Below, piece by piece: positions 51,684 through 60,127 of a DNA stretch of 64,000 bases; position 1 is the first letter of the stretch, and each line of letters opens with the position of its first letter. The DNA is taken from NCBI GenBank assembly GCA_021647745.1, contig JAKIUB010000002.1, positions 1 through 64,000 of the forward strand. The letters run 5' to 3'. The notes under the pieces were generated by a model that worked only from the letters and a program-made list of their open reading frames with translations, made no database searches and was not told the DNA's origin. Source of the stretch: Paracoccaceae bacterium. GTDB taxonomy: Bacteria > Pseudomonadota > Alphaproteobacteria > Rhodobacterales > Rhodobacteraceae. The position numbers and the translations under genes were made by a program.

Positions 51684-52757
51684 CTACATCCTGAAATGCT
51701 TGGAGAGCTTCAGCCCCTGCCCTTGGTAGTTTGAGCCAAGGTCGGCACCATATAGCACCTTTGGCACTGCCTGCATGCGCTCAAAAACCAGCCGACCGAC
51801 GATCTGCCCGTGCTCCAGTGCAAAAGGTGCTTCGTGGCACCGGACCTCCAGCACCCCGCGCGAGCCTTTTCCGCCGGCGTTTTCATTACCAAAACCGGGG
51901 TCGAAAAAACCGGCATAATGCACGCGGAATTCACCCACCATCGCCAGATAGGGCGCCATCTCGGCTGCGTATTCCGGCGGGATATGCACCGCCTCGCGAG
52001 AGACCAAAATATAAAATGCACCGGGGTCTAGGATGATCCGGCCATTGGGCGCCTGCACAGGCTCCCAGAAATCTTCCATCGGGTAATGGGCGAGCTTATC
52101 AAGATCAATCAGCCCGGTGTGGGGCTTGGCCCGATAGCCGACCACGCCGTTCTCGCGCTTTGATAGATCTACCGAAAAGCCCAGCCCGTCATCAATATGG
52201 GCCTTTTCGTCCACCAGCCCCTCTGTGGCATTGAGCGCGCGCAAGGCCGGGTCATCCAGCACCACTTGGCCCTCGCGAAAGCGGATTTGGTTGAGTCGCA
52301 TGCCGGGCCTTACCAGCACCGAAAACGAGCGCGGTGATATTTCGGCAAAAATACGGCCATGATAGCCCGCATCTATCCGGTCAAATTCGGTGGCGTGCTC
52401 GGTGATCAGGCGGGTGAAAAGATCAAGCCGCCCGGTGGAGGATTTGGCGTTGGCCACTGCGTTTATTTTTGTGGGCAGCGACAGGGATTCCATCAGTTCC
52501 ACCAGATAAACACAGCCCTTTTCCAGCACCACCCCCTCTGACAGGTCGATCTCGTGCATCGAAAAATCATCCAGCCGCGTCGCTATGCCAGCCTTGCCCG
52601 GCAAAAAGGATGCCCGCACCCGCCACGCCCGTGTGCCGAGCCGCAGATCAAGGCTGGCGGGTTGGATCTGCCCTTCGGGAATAGGGATATCCGCGCGGAT
52701 ATGGCCCGCTTCGATCATCTTTTCTATGGCCTGAAAGGGCAAAACACCGGTTGTCAT
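51684..52757 (-). CDS. dcd: dCTP deaminase, long two-domain form
   Basis: 357 residues, about twice the E. coli Dcd. Two copies of the dUTPase-like fold: the first has SSTGRLDLFTRLIT and the catalytic-type EISPRSFSVLVRPGM, the second has DPGAFYILVSREAVHIPPEYAAEM and FDPGFGNENAGGKGSRGVLEVR. This form is typical of alphaproteobacteria. It makes dUTP from dCTP for thymidylate supply. Convergent with the exported protein gene (five bases apart). Confidence 0.9.
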   Translation of the reverse strand: MTTGVLPFQAIEKMIEAGHIRADIPIPEGQIQPASLDLRLGTRAWRVRASFLPGKAGIATRLDDFSMHEIDLSEGVVLEKGCVYLVELMESLSLPTKINAVANAKSSTGRLDLFTRLITEHATEFDRIDAGYHGRIFAEISPRSFSVLVRPGMRLNQIRFREGQVVLDDPALRALNATEGLVDEKAHIDDGLGFSVDLSKRENGVVGYRAKPHTGLIDLDKLAHYPMEDFWEPVQAPNGRIILDPGAFYILVSREAVHIPPEYAAEMAPYLAMVGEFRVHYAGFFDPGFGNENAGGKGSRGVLEVRCHEAPFALEHGQIVGRLVFERMQAVPKVLYGADLGSNYQGQGLKLSKHFRM

Positions 52758-52777
52758 TTTTGGTTCCCTAAAACGTC

Positions 52778-52804
52778 AAAAACGCCGGCTTGCGCCAGCG
52801 TTTT
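52778..52804 (-). terminator. Rho-independent terminator after tRNA-Pro
   Basis: A 10-bp stem with one mismatch (52779-52789 with 52794-52804) around TTGC; on the minus strand five T follow at 52782-52778. It is directly downstream of the tRNA 3' end at 52812. Confidence 0.8.
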
Positions 52805-52811
52805 GAATAAA

Positions 52812-52888
52812 TGGTCGGGCTAGCGAGATTCGAACTCACGACCTTTCGTCCCCCAGACGAACGCGCTACCAAGCTGCGCCATAGCCCG
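52812..52888 (-). tRNA. tRNA-Pro(GGG)
   Basis: 77 nt including the encoded CCA. Acceptor CGGGCTA/TAGCCCG, D-arm GCGC AGCTTGGTA GCGC, anticodon stem TTCGT/ACGAA with loop CTGGGGG (anticodon GGG), variable AGGTC and T-loop TTCGAAT. Reads CCC/CCU proline codons. Confidence 0.95.
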
Positions 52889-52938
52889 ACTGACGCCTCT
52901 TATATCGCCATATCCGGCAGGTGCAAGCGTGAAACGCA

Positions 52939-53328
52939 TCAAATAGTGGCGGCAATGGAAGCGCGTAAACCTTCCAACCCACGAAAGATGCTTTTTAGCG
53001 TCGGGACCTCTGGAAACAGGCGCATATCTGCCTCGTGGCCAAGCTCGATAACATGTTTTTGTCCGCGCTCTTTCAGCACTTTTTGCACACCTTTTATGGT
53101 CATGCCCTGCACATGCAGCAGCTCCTGGATGCCGCGCAGCAGGTCGATATCCTCGGGGCGATAATAGCGCCGTCCGCCGCCGCGCTTGACCGGCTGGATC
53201 TGGGAAAACCGGGTCTCCCAGAAGCGCAGCACATGGGCCGGCACAGCCAGTAGTTCGGCCACCTCGGAAATGGTGCGAAAAGCCTGTGCGGATTTTTCCC
53301 GCAGGTTTTTTTGTCGAGCCAGCGCCAT
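52939..53328 (-). CDS. MerR-family transcriptional regulator
   Basis: 129 residues. MerR-type winged helix: FRTISEVAELLAVPAHVLRFWETRF, GRRYYRPEDIDLLRGIQELL, then a helical tail. No metal-binding Cys cluster at the C-terminus, so not a classical MerR. Placed four bases after ihfA and before tRNA-Pro, an order seen in Rhodobacterales. Targets unknown. Confidence 0.9.
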   Translation of the reverse strand: MALARQKNLREKSAQAFRTISEVAELLAVPAHVLRFWETRFSQIQPVKRGGGRRYYRPEDIDLLRGIQELLHVQGMTIKGVQKVLKERGQKHVIELGHEADMRLFPEVPTLKSIFRGLEGLRASIAATI

Positions 53329-53331
53329 GCT

Positions 53332-53634
53332 TTAGCCTTTGTTTCCTGAATCAACCCGGTCTTTCATTAGGTGCGAGGGGCGGAAGGTTAACACACGGCG
53401 GGGCGCGATGGGCACCTCTTCGCCGGTCTTGGGGTTACGGCCGATCCGGGCGTTTTTTTCACGGGTGCTGAAGGTGCCGAAAGACGAGATTTTTACCTGC
53501 TCGCCTGCGACCAGTGCGTCAGCCATATAGCCCAGCACGCTCTCCACCAATTCGGCGGAATCATTCCTTGATAGTCCTACCTCGCGAAACACGGCTTCGC
53601 TCAGATCCATCCTTGTTAACGTATCTACACTCAC
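53332..53634 (-). CDS. ihfA: Integration host factor subunit alpha
   Basis: 100 residues, DNABII family. IHF-alpha features: TLTRMDLSEAVFREVGLSRNDSAELVESVLGYM, VKISSFGTFSTREKNARIGRNPKTGEEVPI and the beta-arm tip RNPKT with Pro. Bends DNA as a heterodimer with IHF-beta. Precedes merR by three bases. Confidence 0.95.
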   Translation of the reverse strand: MSVDTLTRMDLSEAVFREVGLSRNDSAELVESVLGYMADALVAGEQVKISSFGTFSTREKNARIGRNPKTGEEVPIAPRRVLTFRPSHLMKDRVDSGNKG

Positions 53635-53722
53635 AGAATCGCCTCCTATAGCCAGCCTTAGGATAAGAGAGTTTGTGAAAGCGAGTCAATAACAACGGCT
53701 TATGCTGCTACATTATAGTGGA

Positions 53723-54700
53723 TTACCAGCGGAGAGTTGCCGCTCCCCATGCTAAACCACCCCCAATGGCCTCCATCAACAGCAGATCATTGCGCTTGAT
53801 CTGCCCCCGCGCTACCGCCACGCTCAGTGCCATCGGGATGGAAGCCGCCGAGGTATTGCCGTGATCCTGCACGGTTTGCACGATTTTATCCATGTCCACG
53901 CCCATTTTTTTGGCGGTGCGGGCGATGATGCGCAGGTTGGCCTGATGGGGCACGACCCAGTCGATATCCGCCGCCGTAATGCCAGCGGCCTTCATGGCTA
54001 TTTCGCCGGTGACCACCAGCTTTTTCACCGCATGTTTGAAGACTTCCTGCCCCTGCATGCGCAACAGCCCGACAGAGCCGGTGCTTGAAACCCCGCCATC
54101 AACATAAAGCAGGTCGTTATAGGCGCCGTCAGAGTGCAGGTCGGTTGATAGAATGCCGCGATCAGTGCTGTCGCCGCTGCCGCTTCGGGCTTCCAGTATC
54201 AGGGCACCCGCCCCGTCGCCGAACAAAACACAAGTGCCACGGTCCGACCAGTCAAGTATGCGCGAAAAGGTCTCGGCTCCGATCACCATCACCCGCTTGG
54301 CCTGCCCCGAAAGGATCATGGCATTGGCGATCGAGAGCGCATAAATAAACCCTGCGCAAACCGCCTGGATATCAAATGCAAAGCCGCCCTTCATGCCCAG
54401 CGCGTGCTGCACCTTGGTCGCGGTAGAGGGGAAGGTCTGGTCGGGCGTGGCGGTGGCCAGCACGATCGCATCGATATCCGTAGCCTCAAGCCCGGCATTT
54501 TCGAGCGCGTTCCGGGCGGCGTTTACCGCAAGGTCCGAGGTCAGCTCGCCCTCGGCCGCAAAATGCCGCCGCTCGATACCGGTGCGCGAGCGGATCCACT
54601 CGTCCGAGGTATCAAGGGTTTTTTCAAACTCGGCGTTTTCAACCACCCGTTTCGGCAGATAGTGCCCGCAGCCAAGGGCCACGGCTCGTATAACGCTCAT
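53723..54700 (-). CDS. fabH: Beta-ketoacyl-ACP synthase III
   Basis: 325 residues. Catalytic triad visible: Cys in IQAVCAGFIYAL, His in VVPHQANLRI and Asn in DHGNTSAASIP. Starts fatty-acid elongation from acetyl-CoA and malonyl-ACP. ATGA overlap with plsX. Confidence 0.97.
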   Translation of the reverse strand: MSVIRAVALGCGHYLPKRVVENAEFEKTLDTSDEWIRSRTGIERRHFAAEGELTSDLAVNAARNALENAGLEATDIDAIVLATATPDQTFPSTATKVQHALGMKGGFAFDIQAVCAGFIYALSIANAMILSGQAKRVMVIGAETFSRILDWSDRGTCVLFGDGAGALILEARSGSGDSTDRGILSTDLHSDGAYNDLLYVDGGVSSTGSVGLLRMQGQEVFKHAVKKLVVTGEIAMKAAGITAADIDWVVPHQANLRIIARTAKKMGVDMDKIVQTVQDHGNTSAASIPMALSVAVARGQIKRNDLLLMEAIGGGLAWGAATLRW

Positions 54701-55800
54701 GGCGAGACCTCGTCCATATTGGATAACACATCTTTGCTTGCGGCAAGGCCGGCTGCTACCCGCGCCGAGAGCTTCTCGGCAAAATCGTTTTGCGCGAGGT
54801 TATAAGCCAGCCCGATCGCGGCAGCCACGCCGGTGGCATCCGCCCCGCCGTGGGATTTGACCACCGTGCCGTTCAGCCCCAAAAAAACCCCGCCATTGAC
54901 CTTGCGCGGATCGATCCGGTTTTTCAGCCGGCGCAGCGAGGTCAGCGCAAAAAGCGCCCCGAGCCGTGACAGCAGTGTATGGGTAAAAGCGGCCTTCAAC
55001 AGGTCCGATACCTGCCGCGCCGTGCCTTCGGCGGTTTTGAGTGCGATATTGCCGGTAAACCCGTCGGTCACAATAATATCCACCCTATTCGAGGGCACAT
55101 CGCTACCTTCGACAAAGCCGACAAACTGGAAGTCCGACGAGGTGGCAATGGTGCCGATCAGCTTGGCGGCATCCTGTAGCTCGACCCGGCCCTTGAATTC
55201 TTCGGTGCCGACATTGAGCAGCCCGACTCGTGGCTGGCGCAAGCCAAGGCCGTTGCGGGCATAGGAGGCCCCCATGATGGCGTATTTGAGCAGGTCTTGC
55301 GGGTCGGCCTTTATATCGGCACCGGCATCAAGCAGTATGTTGTAGCCCTGTTTGTTGGTCGAGGGCCACAGAATCGCAATCGCGGGCCGCGCTACGCCCG
55401 GGGTTTTGCGTAGCTGCACCGTAGACATCGCCATCAGTGCGCCGGTATTGCCACAAGAAACCGCTGCCTGCGCCGCCCCGTTTTTTACCGACGAAATTGT
55501 CAACCACATGGAAGACTCCTTGCCACGGCGCAGTGCCGCAGAGGGTTTGTCATCCATCGAAATTACTTCGGTTGTGTGGACAATTTCGGTCAGGGCGGCC
55601 AGATCGGGGCGGCGCTTGAGGCAGCGCCGTATCTCGGCCTCGTCCCCATGCACAATAAAGCGCAGGCCCTCATGGGCACGCGCTGATTTTTCCATACCGC
55701 CGATCACGGCTTTTATACCGCTATCCCCGCCCATGGCATCAATCGAGATCACCGTTGGTGCGAGGTCTGTCTGGGCTATCCGGTTTTGCGTTTCGGCCAT
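54697..55800 (-). CDS. plsX: Phosphate acyltransferase PlsX
   Basis: 367 residues with ISIDAMGGD near residue 20 and DGFTGNIALKTAEG, the PlsX signatures. Makes acyl-phosphate from acyl-ACP for phospholipid synthesis. The N-terminus is about ten residues longer than usual. It lies 22 bases after rpmF and overlaps fabH by four bases. Confidence 0.95.
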   Translation of the reverse strand: MAETQNRIAQTDLAPTVISIDAMGGDSGIKAVIGGMEKSARAHEGLRFIVHGDEAEIRRCLKRRPDLAALTEIVHTTEVISMDDKPSAALRRGKESSMWLTISSVKNGAAQAAVSCGNTGALMAMSTVQLRKTPGVARPAIAILWPSTNKQGYNILLDAGADIKADPQDLLKYAIMGASYARNGLGLRQPRVGLLNVGTEEFKGRVELQDAAKLIGTIATSSDFQFVGFVEGSDVPSNRVDIIVTDGFTGNIALKTAEGTARQVSDLLKAAFTHTLLSRLGALFALTSLRRLKNRIDPRKVNGGVFLGLNGTVVKSHGGADATGVAAAIGLAYNLAQNDFAEKLSARVAAGLAASKDVLSNMDEVSP

Positions 55801-55822
55801 CCCGGACCACCCCCAGCTTTAT

Positions 55823-56029
55823 TTACGCCGCGTCTTCGTCCAGGTCGATTTCCTCAACCATGGCGATGACTTCGCGCTCGGCATAGTGGCCACAGGCGCC
55901 GCACACGTGGTGCGAGCGCACCAGCTCGCCACAATTGGAGCATTCATTCGGGTTGGCACCCTTGAGCGCCAGATGGGCCCGGCGCATGCCGCGCTTGGAG
56001 CGGGTGATCTTACTCTTTGGAACAGCCAT
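55823..56029 (-). CDS. rpmF: 50S ribosomal protein L32
   Basis: 68 residues: MAVPKSKITRSKRGMRRAH start, then a zinc-binding-like Cys set in ECSNCGELVRSHHVCGACGHY. Highly basic N-terminus. The yceD-rpmF-plsX-fabH order is conserved. A gap of 187 bp to yceD may hold an internal promoter, not visible by eye. Confidence 0.97.
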   Translation of the reverse strand: MAVPKSKITRSKRGMRRAHLALKGANPNECSNCGELVRSHHVCGACGHYAEREVIAMVEEIDLDEDAA

Positions 56030-56216
56030 TTGCTTGGACCTTCTGATTGGCGGTGATTCCGCACGTTATTGTCTCTTCGGGCGGGCGTAGCAGGAATTGA
56101 CCGCGCATGCAAACCCGAAAAAGGGAAAGGAAGCGCGGAACATAGCCTTTTCCCGCCGGACCGCAAGCTAAATTTTGCACCGCCGGAAAAAACATTTGCC
56201 CTTGCCGGGCGCGGCG

Positions 56217-56774
56217 TCAGCTTTTGTCGCTGTCGAGCTTGCTGCGCAGATCGGCAAGGCCGGCAAAGGGCTTAACATCCGCATCCGTTATTGGTGCCGC
56301 ACCCGGAGGTGCCGCCGATAGCTGCGCGGCCTGTGCGCTCTCGCTGCGCGGATATCCGGGTATTGCCAGCCCCAGTGCCTCCAACGCCACATGGCCCAGA
56401 TCGATGACCGGGCCAAGCGGCTCTATATCATCCTCCAGCACATCTTCAGGGGTATCGTATTCAATCATCGATTCGGGCAGAAACCGCAGCGAGACTTCGC
56501 TGTCGATCCGGGTTTTGACCGGTTCGAGCGTGATCACACAATCTTGAGTAATAGACACCCCGATTAGCCCCTTCACCCGCCAGCCGCGCTTGTCCAGCGG
56601 CTCGATCTCGCCCTGAAAGCGCATTTTGCGCATCCCCCGCAGGCCAAGCGCCTCGCGAATGGCATCGGCTTCAGCCTCGTTCGGGGTGATATCAAAGACA
56701 AAAGCCGTATTGGCCCGCAGGCGCTCGACCTCGATCGGGTGTTCAAAGGGGGCATTCTCTGGTTGGTCGGCCAT
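56217..56774 (-). CDS. yceD: DUF177 (YceD) protein
   Basis: 185 residues with the DUF177 core VSITQDCVITLEPVKTRIDSEVSLRFLPE and the C-terminal part IDLGHVALEALGLAIPGYPR. YceD is coupled to ribosomal L32 production and 23S rRNA in bacteria and plants. Divergent from bamE. Confidence 0.9.
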   Translation of the reverse strand: MADQPENAPFEHPIEVERLRANTAFVFDITPNEAEADAIREALGLRGMRKMRFQGEIEPLDKRGWRVKGLIGVSITQDCVITLEPVKTRIDSEVSLRFLPESMIEYDTPEDVLEDDIEPLGPVIDLGHVALEALGLAIPGYPRSESAQAAQLSAAPPGAAPITDADVKPFAGLADLRSKLDSDKS

Positions 56775-56899
56775 TTACCACGCATCTTTCCGGTTTCGCG
56801 CTGCGCATTGCTTGCGTCAGCCTCTTGAATATGGAACATAGGGACAAGCCCCAGCAAGGGGTGAATATGTGCCGTTCAAACCGTATGGGCAAGGGTGAT

Positions 56900-57343
56900 A
56901 TGAAAAAGAATTTGGTAGGGTCTCTATTGGCGACCGGATTGCTGGTATCGGCCTGTGCGCCGCAGGTGGATGTCCATGGCTATGTGCCGGTTGCCGAAGA
57001 GGTGGCCTCCATCGTGCCCGGTGATAGTCAGGAAAGCGTTTTGGCGCGCCTCGGACAGCCGACAACCAAAGGCATAGAAGGCACCAATGCATGGTATTAC
57101 ATTTCGTCCAAGGTGCGGCGAGTGGCGTTTTTCGCCCCTCGGGAGTTCGAGCGCGAAATCGTTGCAATCAGCTTTAACGGCACGCGGGTGGCACAGGTTG
57201 AGCGCTTGGGCCTGGAAGACGGGCGCCTTATCGACCTTAATACCAATAGCACCATCACCGATGGCCGTCGCCTGACATTTTTTGAACAACTCCTCGGCAA
57301 TATCGGTAATTTCAGTGCTGAAACCTTTATTGGAGGCGGCTAG
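56900..57343 (+). CDS. bamE: Outer-membrane assembly lipoprotein BamE (SmpA)
   Basis: 147 residues. Lipobox SAC in LLVSACAPQ, then IVPGDSQESVLARLGQPTT and AWYYISSKVRRVAFF, the SmpA/OmlA fold. Part of the BAM complex that inserts outer-membrane barrels. ATG at 56900 with AAGGGTGAT before it is chosen over upstream in-frame ATGs. Its stop overlaps the fusion gene end by four bases. Confidence 0.9.
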   Translation: MKKNLVGSLLATGLLVSACAPQVDVHGYVPVAEEVASIVPGDSQESVLARLGQPTTKGIEGTNAWYYISSKVRRVAFFAPREFEREIVAISFNGTRVAQVERLGLEDGRLIDLNTNSTITDGRRLTFFEQLLGNIGNFSAETFIGGG

Positions 57344-59172
57344 ATTTCGCTAAATACCGGCAGCCAGACGGTAAAGATGCTGCCCGCCCCTTCGGTTGAG
57401 CGCCCTTCGGTTGAGCGGATGTCCAGCACCCCCTCGTGACGGTTGAGAATATGCTTCACAATCGCCAGCCCGAGGCCTGTGCCGCCCTGGTCGCGGCTTT
57501 TGGCCACACTGACCCGATAAAAGCGCTCGGTCAGCCGCCCCAGATGCTCCGGTGCCAAGCCAGCCCCGAAATCCTGCACAGAAATACCTATTTTTCCTGT
57601 GTGGGCGGCATCTGCCGATGCCATAAATACCCGCACGGGCCGGTCGCGTCCGCCATATTTCATAGCATTTTCAAACAGGTTGACCAGCACCTGCGCCAGC
57701 TGGTCATGGTCCCCGCGCACCCGGGGCAGGCTGTCGGGCAGGGTTTCGTCTATCCGCGCCCCTAGGCGCTCTGCCAGAGGCTGCACGGCTGCTATTGCCT
57801 CGAATACCAACGGCCGCAAGGCGCAAGGCGCGGTTGGCCGGTTGTGTTCTTCTATCTCGATCCGGTTGAGCGACATCAGATCATTGACCAGATGTTGCAT
57901 GCGCTCGGCCTGTTTGGCCATGGTTGCCAAAAACCGTGCCCGCGCTTCGGGGTCGTCTTTGGCGTGGCCTTGCAGAGTTTCGATATAGCCGATGATGGTG
58001 GCCAGCGGCGTGCGCAGCTCATGGCTGACATTGGCAATGAAATCAGAGCGCATCTGCTCGGATTTCAGCATGGTGGTGCGCTCTTCGATCGCAGCGATCA
58101 CCCGAATGGATTTGCCAAATTCCGACCCCGCCGGCAACAGCCCGATATGGGCAACAAAAAACCGCTCCGGCCCGTCCGATATTGAAAACCGCACCCGCCC
58201 TGTTTTGCCACTGTCAATCGCCGCCTCGACCGCTTTGACAAACTTGGGGGCCTTGAAAATACCGGAAAAATGCTGCCGGATGATCATATCCGGCAATAGA
58301 TCAAAGGCAAACTGGTTGGCATAGGCCACCCGCCCCTTGCGGGTGATCACCAGCAAGGGTAGCGGCATTTGCTCGAGCATCGCCGCGCCGATACCGCTGG
58401 CCAGATGGGTGATCGGCTCCAGCGGCAAATGCGCGGTTTTCATGATGGATTCAGGATAGCGGATATCATCCAGATAAAGCCCGCGCGGCGGGGCCAGCGC
58501 TGCCGCCGCATTAAAGCTTTCGGAGGAAAGCATATCGTGCATGGCTTCGGGGGGCAGGGCGCCTGCACCGATGCGCTCTAGCAGCGCCACGATCCGCCGC
58601 ACCTGACCGGTACAAAAATGCGGTGCGCGAAAATGCAGCCGTGTTTCGGTGCCGCCTGAATGGGCCGAGGTCTCGATCCGCAGCTCGGTCAGCGGGCCGG
58701 CGGGCGGGCAACCGGGTGGGCAAAAATGGCGCAGAGCCGCCCGCCCGATCAGGTAATGCGCCGCCTCGCGCATGGCGCGCACATCCAGCGGGTGATCTAT
58801 CCGCCACATCGTGCCTTTATTATAGGTCAGGGTCGCGCTGCGCGAAAACAACCGGTAGGTATAGTGCCGCTCCGTTGCAGCATCGGCCTTGAAATCATCC
58901 GGCACCGCGCTGGCCGCGACAATCGCCAGCGCCGAACCATAGAGTATTTTGCCGGTATCTTCCTTGAGCGCGAAAGGGTCGAGGGCGTGTTCAAGATCAA
59001 AGTGGACAATCTGGCTACTGGCATGCACCCCGGCCTCGGTTGGCTCTGCGGCGGTCAGGCCTTTGGCGGGAGTATTGTTTTTGTTCAGGGCCTCCGAGAG
59101 CGCGGCCTGCACATCGGGCCAGCCATTAAAGCGGCTGCCATCGTATTCAAGCTTGAAAGTATAGCGGGGCAT
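57340..59172 (-). CDS. TruA-like domain fused in frame to a PhoR-like histidine kinase
   Basis: 610 residues in one uninterrupted frame. Residues 1-242 resemble tRNA pseudouridine synthase A: PRYTFKLEYDGSRFNGW, ERHYTYRLF, PPRGLYLDDIRYP. The catalytic GRTDAGVHA reads AEPTEAGVHA, so the catalytic Asp is Glu46 and the preceding Arg is gone; the loop after FNGW is shortened and the F-H-NMVR region is FCTGQVRR. Residues 243-610 are a PAS-like region, a HisKA box with phosphorylated His384 (NVSHELRTPL), N box NLFENAMKYG and G boxes DFGAGL and GGTGLGLAI, without membrane helices. An internal ATG at 58443 could start the kinase alone, but no ribosome site precedes it. Confidence 0.85.
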   Translation of the reverse strand: MPRYTFKLEYDGSRFNGWPDVQAALSEALNKNNTPAKGLTAAEPTEAGVHASSQIVHFDLEHALDPFALKEDTGKILYGSALAIVAASAVPDDFKADAATERHYTYRLFSRSATLTYNKGTMWRIDHPLDVRAMREAAHYLIGRAALRHFCPPGCPPAGPLTELRIETSAHSGGTETRLHFRAPHFCTGQVRRIVALLERIGAGALPPEAMHDMLSSESFNAAAALAPPRGLYLDDIRYPESIMKTAHLPLEPITHLASGIGAAMLEQMPLPLLVITRKGRVAYANQFAFDLLPDMIIRQHFSGIFKAPKFVKAVEAAIDSGKTGRVRFSISDGPERFFVAHIGLLPAGSEFGKSIRVIAAIEERTTMLKSEQMRSDFIANVSHELRTPLATIIGYIETLQGHAKDDPEARARFLATMAKQAERMQHLVNDLMSLNRIEIEEHNRPTAPCALRPLVFEAIAAVQPLAERLGARIDETLPDSLPRVRGDHDQLAQVLVNLFENAMKYGGRDRPVRVFMASADAAHTGKIGISVQDFGAGLAPEHLGRLTERFYRVSVAKSRDQGGTGLGLAIVKHILNRHEGVLDIRSTEGRSTEGAGSIFTVWLPVFSEI

Positions 59173-59385
59173 TCGGGGTTTTTACGCCGTTTTGGCTTGT
59201 GGTCAAGGTAAAAACGAATCATTAATTTAGCAGGTGCCGCGCAAAAACTGGATGAATACATTATTTTTTGATTTTTTTATGCCGCCGGGTTGGGGCTATA
59301 TGTTGTGCCGGTTGTTTTTGCCTCCACTATAGAGTGTGTTTTTAAGCGCTTCAAAAGTGCTAAAAACCTTAAAAACACCATTTGG

Positions 59386-59400
59386 TGGTAGATAGTGGTA
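59386..59400 (+). promoter_or_regulatory. Candidate MraZ-binding boxes
   Basis: TGGTA at 59386-59390 and 59396-59400, 10 bp apart (one helical turn). MraZ of E. coli binds TGGGN repeats at the same spacing upstream of its own operon. Only two boxes are clear here and the third base differs, so the match is partial. Confidence 0.45.
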
Positions 59401-59410
59401 AATTTAGGCA

Positions 59411-59439
59411 TTGCTCGGCACATTAGGTTATGCTATTCA
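59411..59439 (+). promoter_or_regulatory. Weak promoter candidate for the mraZ operon
   Basis: TTGCTC (59411-59416), a 17-bp spacer and TATTCA (59434-59439). Spacing is ideal, hexamers poor (three of six each). A transcript from here would begin near 59446. Confidence 0.35.
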
Positions 59440-59445
59440 AATCGC

Positions 59446-59629
59446 ACGGAAGAAACGCGGTGTATGGTTAAGCACAAAAAAATTGGCAGGTTCATACAGG
59501 CAGCCGCTTTCCTCCGATAGAGCAAATAGATCCGACGCGAGTGCGAGCAGAAAATATTCGCAGTTGGGCGCGCCCCGAACGGGACATAGGCGGATCGTGT
59601 TGGGCAGACACGGTCCGCTTTGTCATTTT
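59446..59629 (+). ncRNA. UpsM-like leader RNA upstream of mraZ
   Basis: In Rhodobacter sphaeroides the sRNA UpsM arises from the mraZ 5' UTR by early termination. The same arrangement is seen here: a candidate promoter, then about 185 nt, ending with an 11-bp stem (59590-59600 with 59608-59618, one G-U pair) and TTTGTCATTTT. The 5' end is approximate and the sequence has not been compared with UpsM. Confidence 0.55.
59590..59629 (+). terminator. Leader terminator/attenuator before mraZ
   Basis: Stem GCGGATCGTGT (59590-59600) / ACACGGTCCGC (59608-59618), loop TGGGCAG, followed by the interrupted T tract TTTGTCATTTT. The broken T tract suits partial read-through into mraZ, which starts 23 bases later. 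Confidence 0.65.
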
Positions 59630-59651
59630 CGGGCAAAGCAGGAGAAAACAG

Positions 59652-60125
59652 GTGGCGCTAGGCTTCCATGATGAACTGACCAGCAAGGTCGATGCGAAGG
59701 GGCGGGTTTCACTGCCAGCGGCGCATCGGGCTGTGCTTGTGGACGGGGATCCGGAATGCAATGGCAAAAATCCGCATATGGTGCTGATCCACTCCAAAAG
59801 CCATGAGCATTGCTTGCGCGGCTTCACCCTTGCAGCTTATAATAAAATCCACGCCCAGATACAGGAAATGCCCTACGGGCCGGAGCGGGATAAGGCTTCC
59901 AAGGCGCTGATCCACAAGGCCACTACCGTGCAGGTGGATGATAATGGCCGCATTATTCTACGCAAGGATATCCGCGAGCGGTTTGATATCGGACCGGCAG
60001 CGGTGTTTGTCGGCTCGGCTGACCATTTGCAGATCTGGGATCACGATATCTATTACGAGCTGGACGAGGATGACGAAGCGGTCAATCCGTTCATGTTGCT
60101 CAACCCCGCCGAACCGGAGGCCTGA
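59652..60125 (+). CDS. mraZ: Transcriptional regulator MraZ
   Basis: 157 residues, AbrB-like double fold: DELTSKVDAKGRVSLPAAHR and TTVQVDDNGRIILRKDIRERFDI, two copies of the DNA-binding motif. It represses its own division-cluster operon. Start GTG at 59652 (VALGFHDEL) with GGAG seven bases upstream; the longer frame extends through the leader hairpin and is not coding. Confidence 0.92.
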   Translation: MALGFHDELTSKVDAKGRVSLPAAHRAVLVDGDPECNGKNPHMVLIHSKSHEHCLRGFTLAAYNKIHAQIQEMPYGPERDKASKALIHKATTVQVDDNGRIILRKDIRERFDIGPAAVFVGSADHLQIWDHDIYYELDEDDEAVNPFMLLNPAEPEA

Positions 60126-60127
60126 CC

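Larger units (their letters stand above)
59173..59651. other. Intergenic region upstream of mraZ
   Basis: 479 bp. The first half (59173-59380) is AT-rich with no gene. The second half holds two TGGTA boxes, a candidate promoter, an UpsM-like leader RNA and the mraZ ribosome site, each annotated separately. Confidence 0.6.

Noticed and set aside
53635..53722. Terminator or promoter between fabH and ihfA
   Set aside because: No stable stem with a T run and no convincing hexamers seen.
59541..59651. N-terminal extension of mraZ
   Set aside because: It would translate through a stable hairpin with no homology; GTG at 59652 with GGAG upstream fits the family start.
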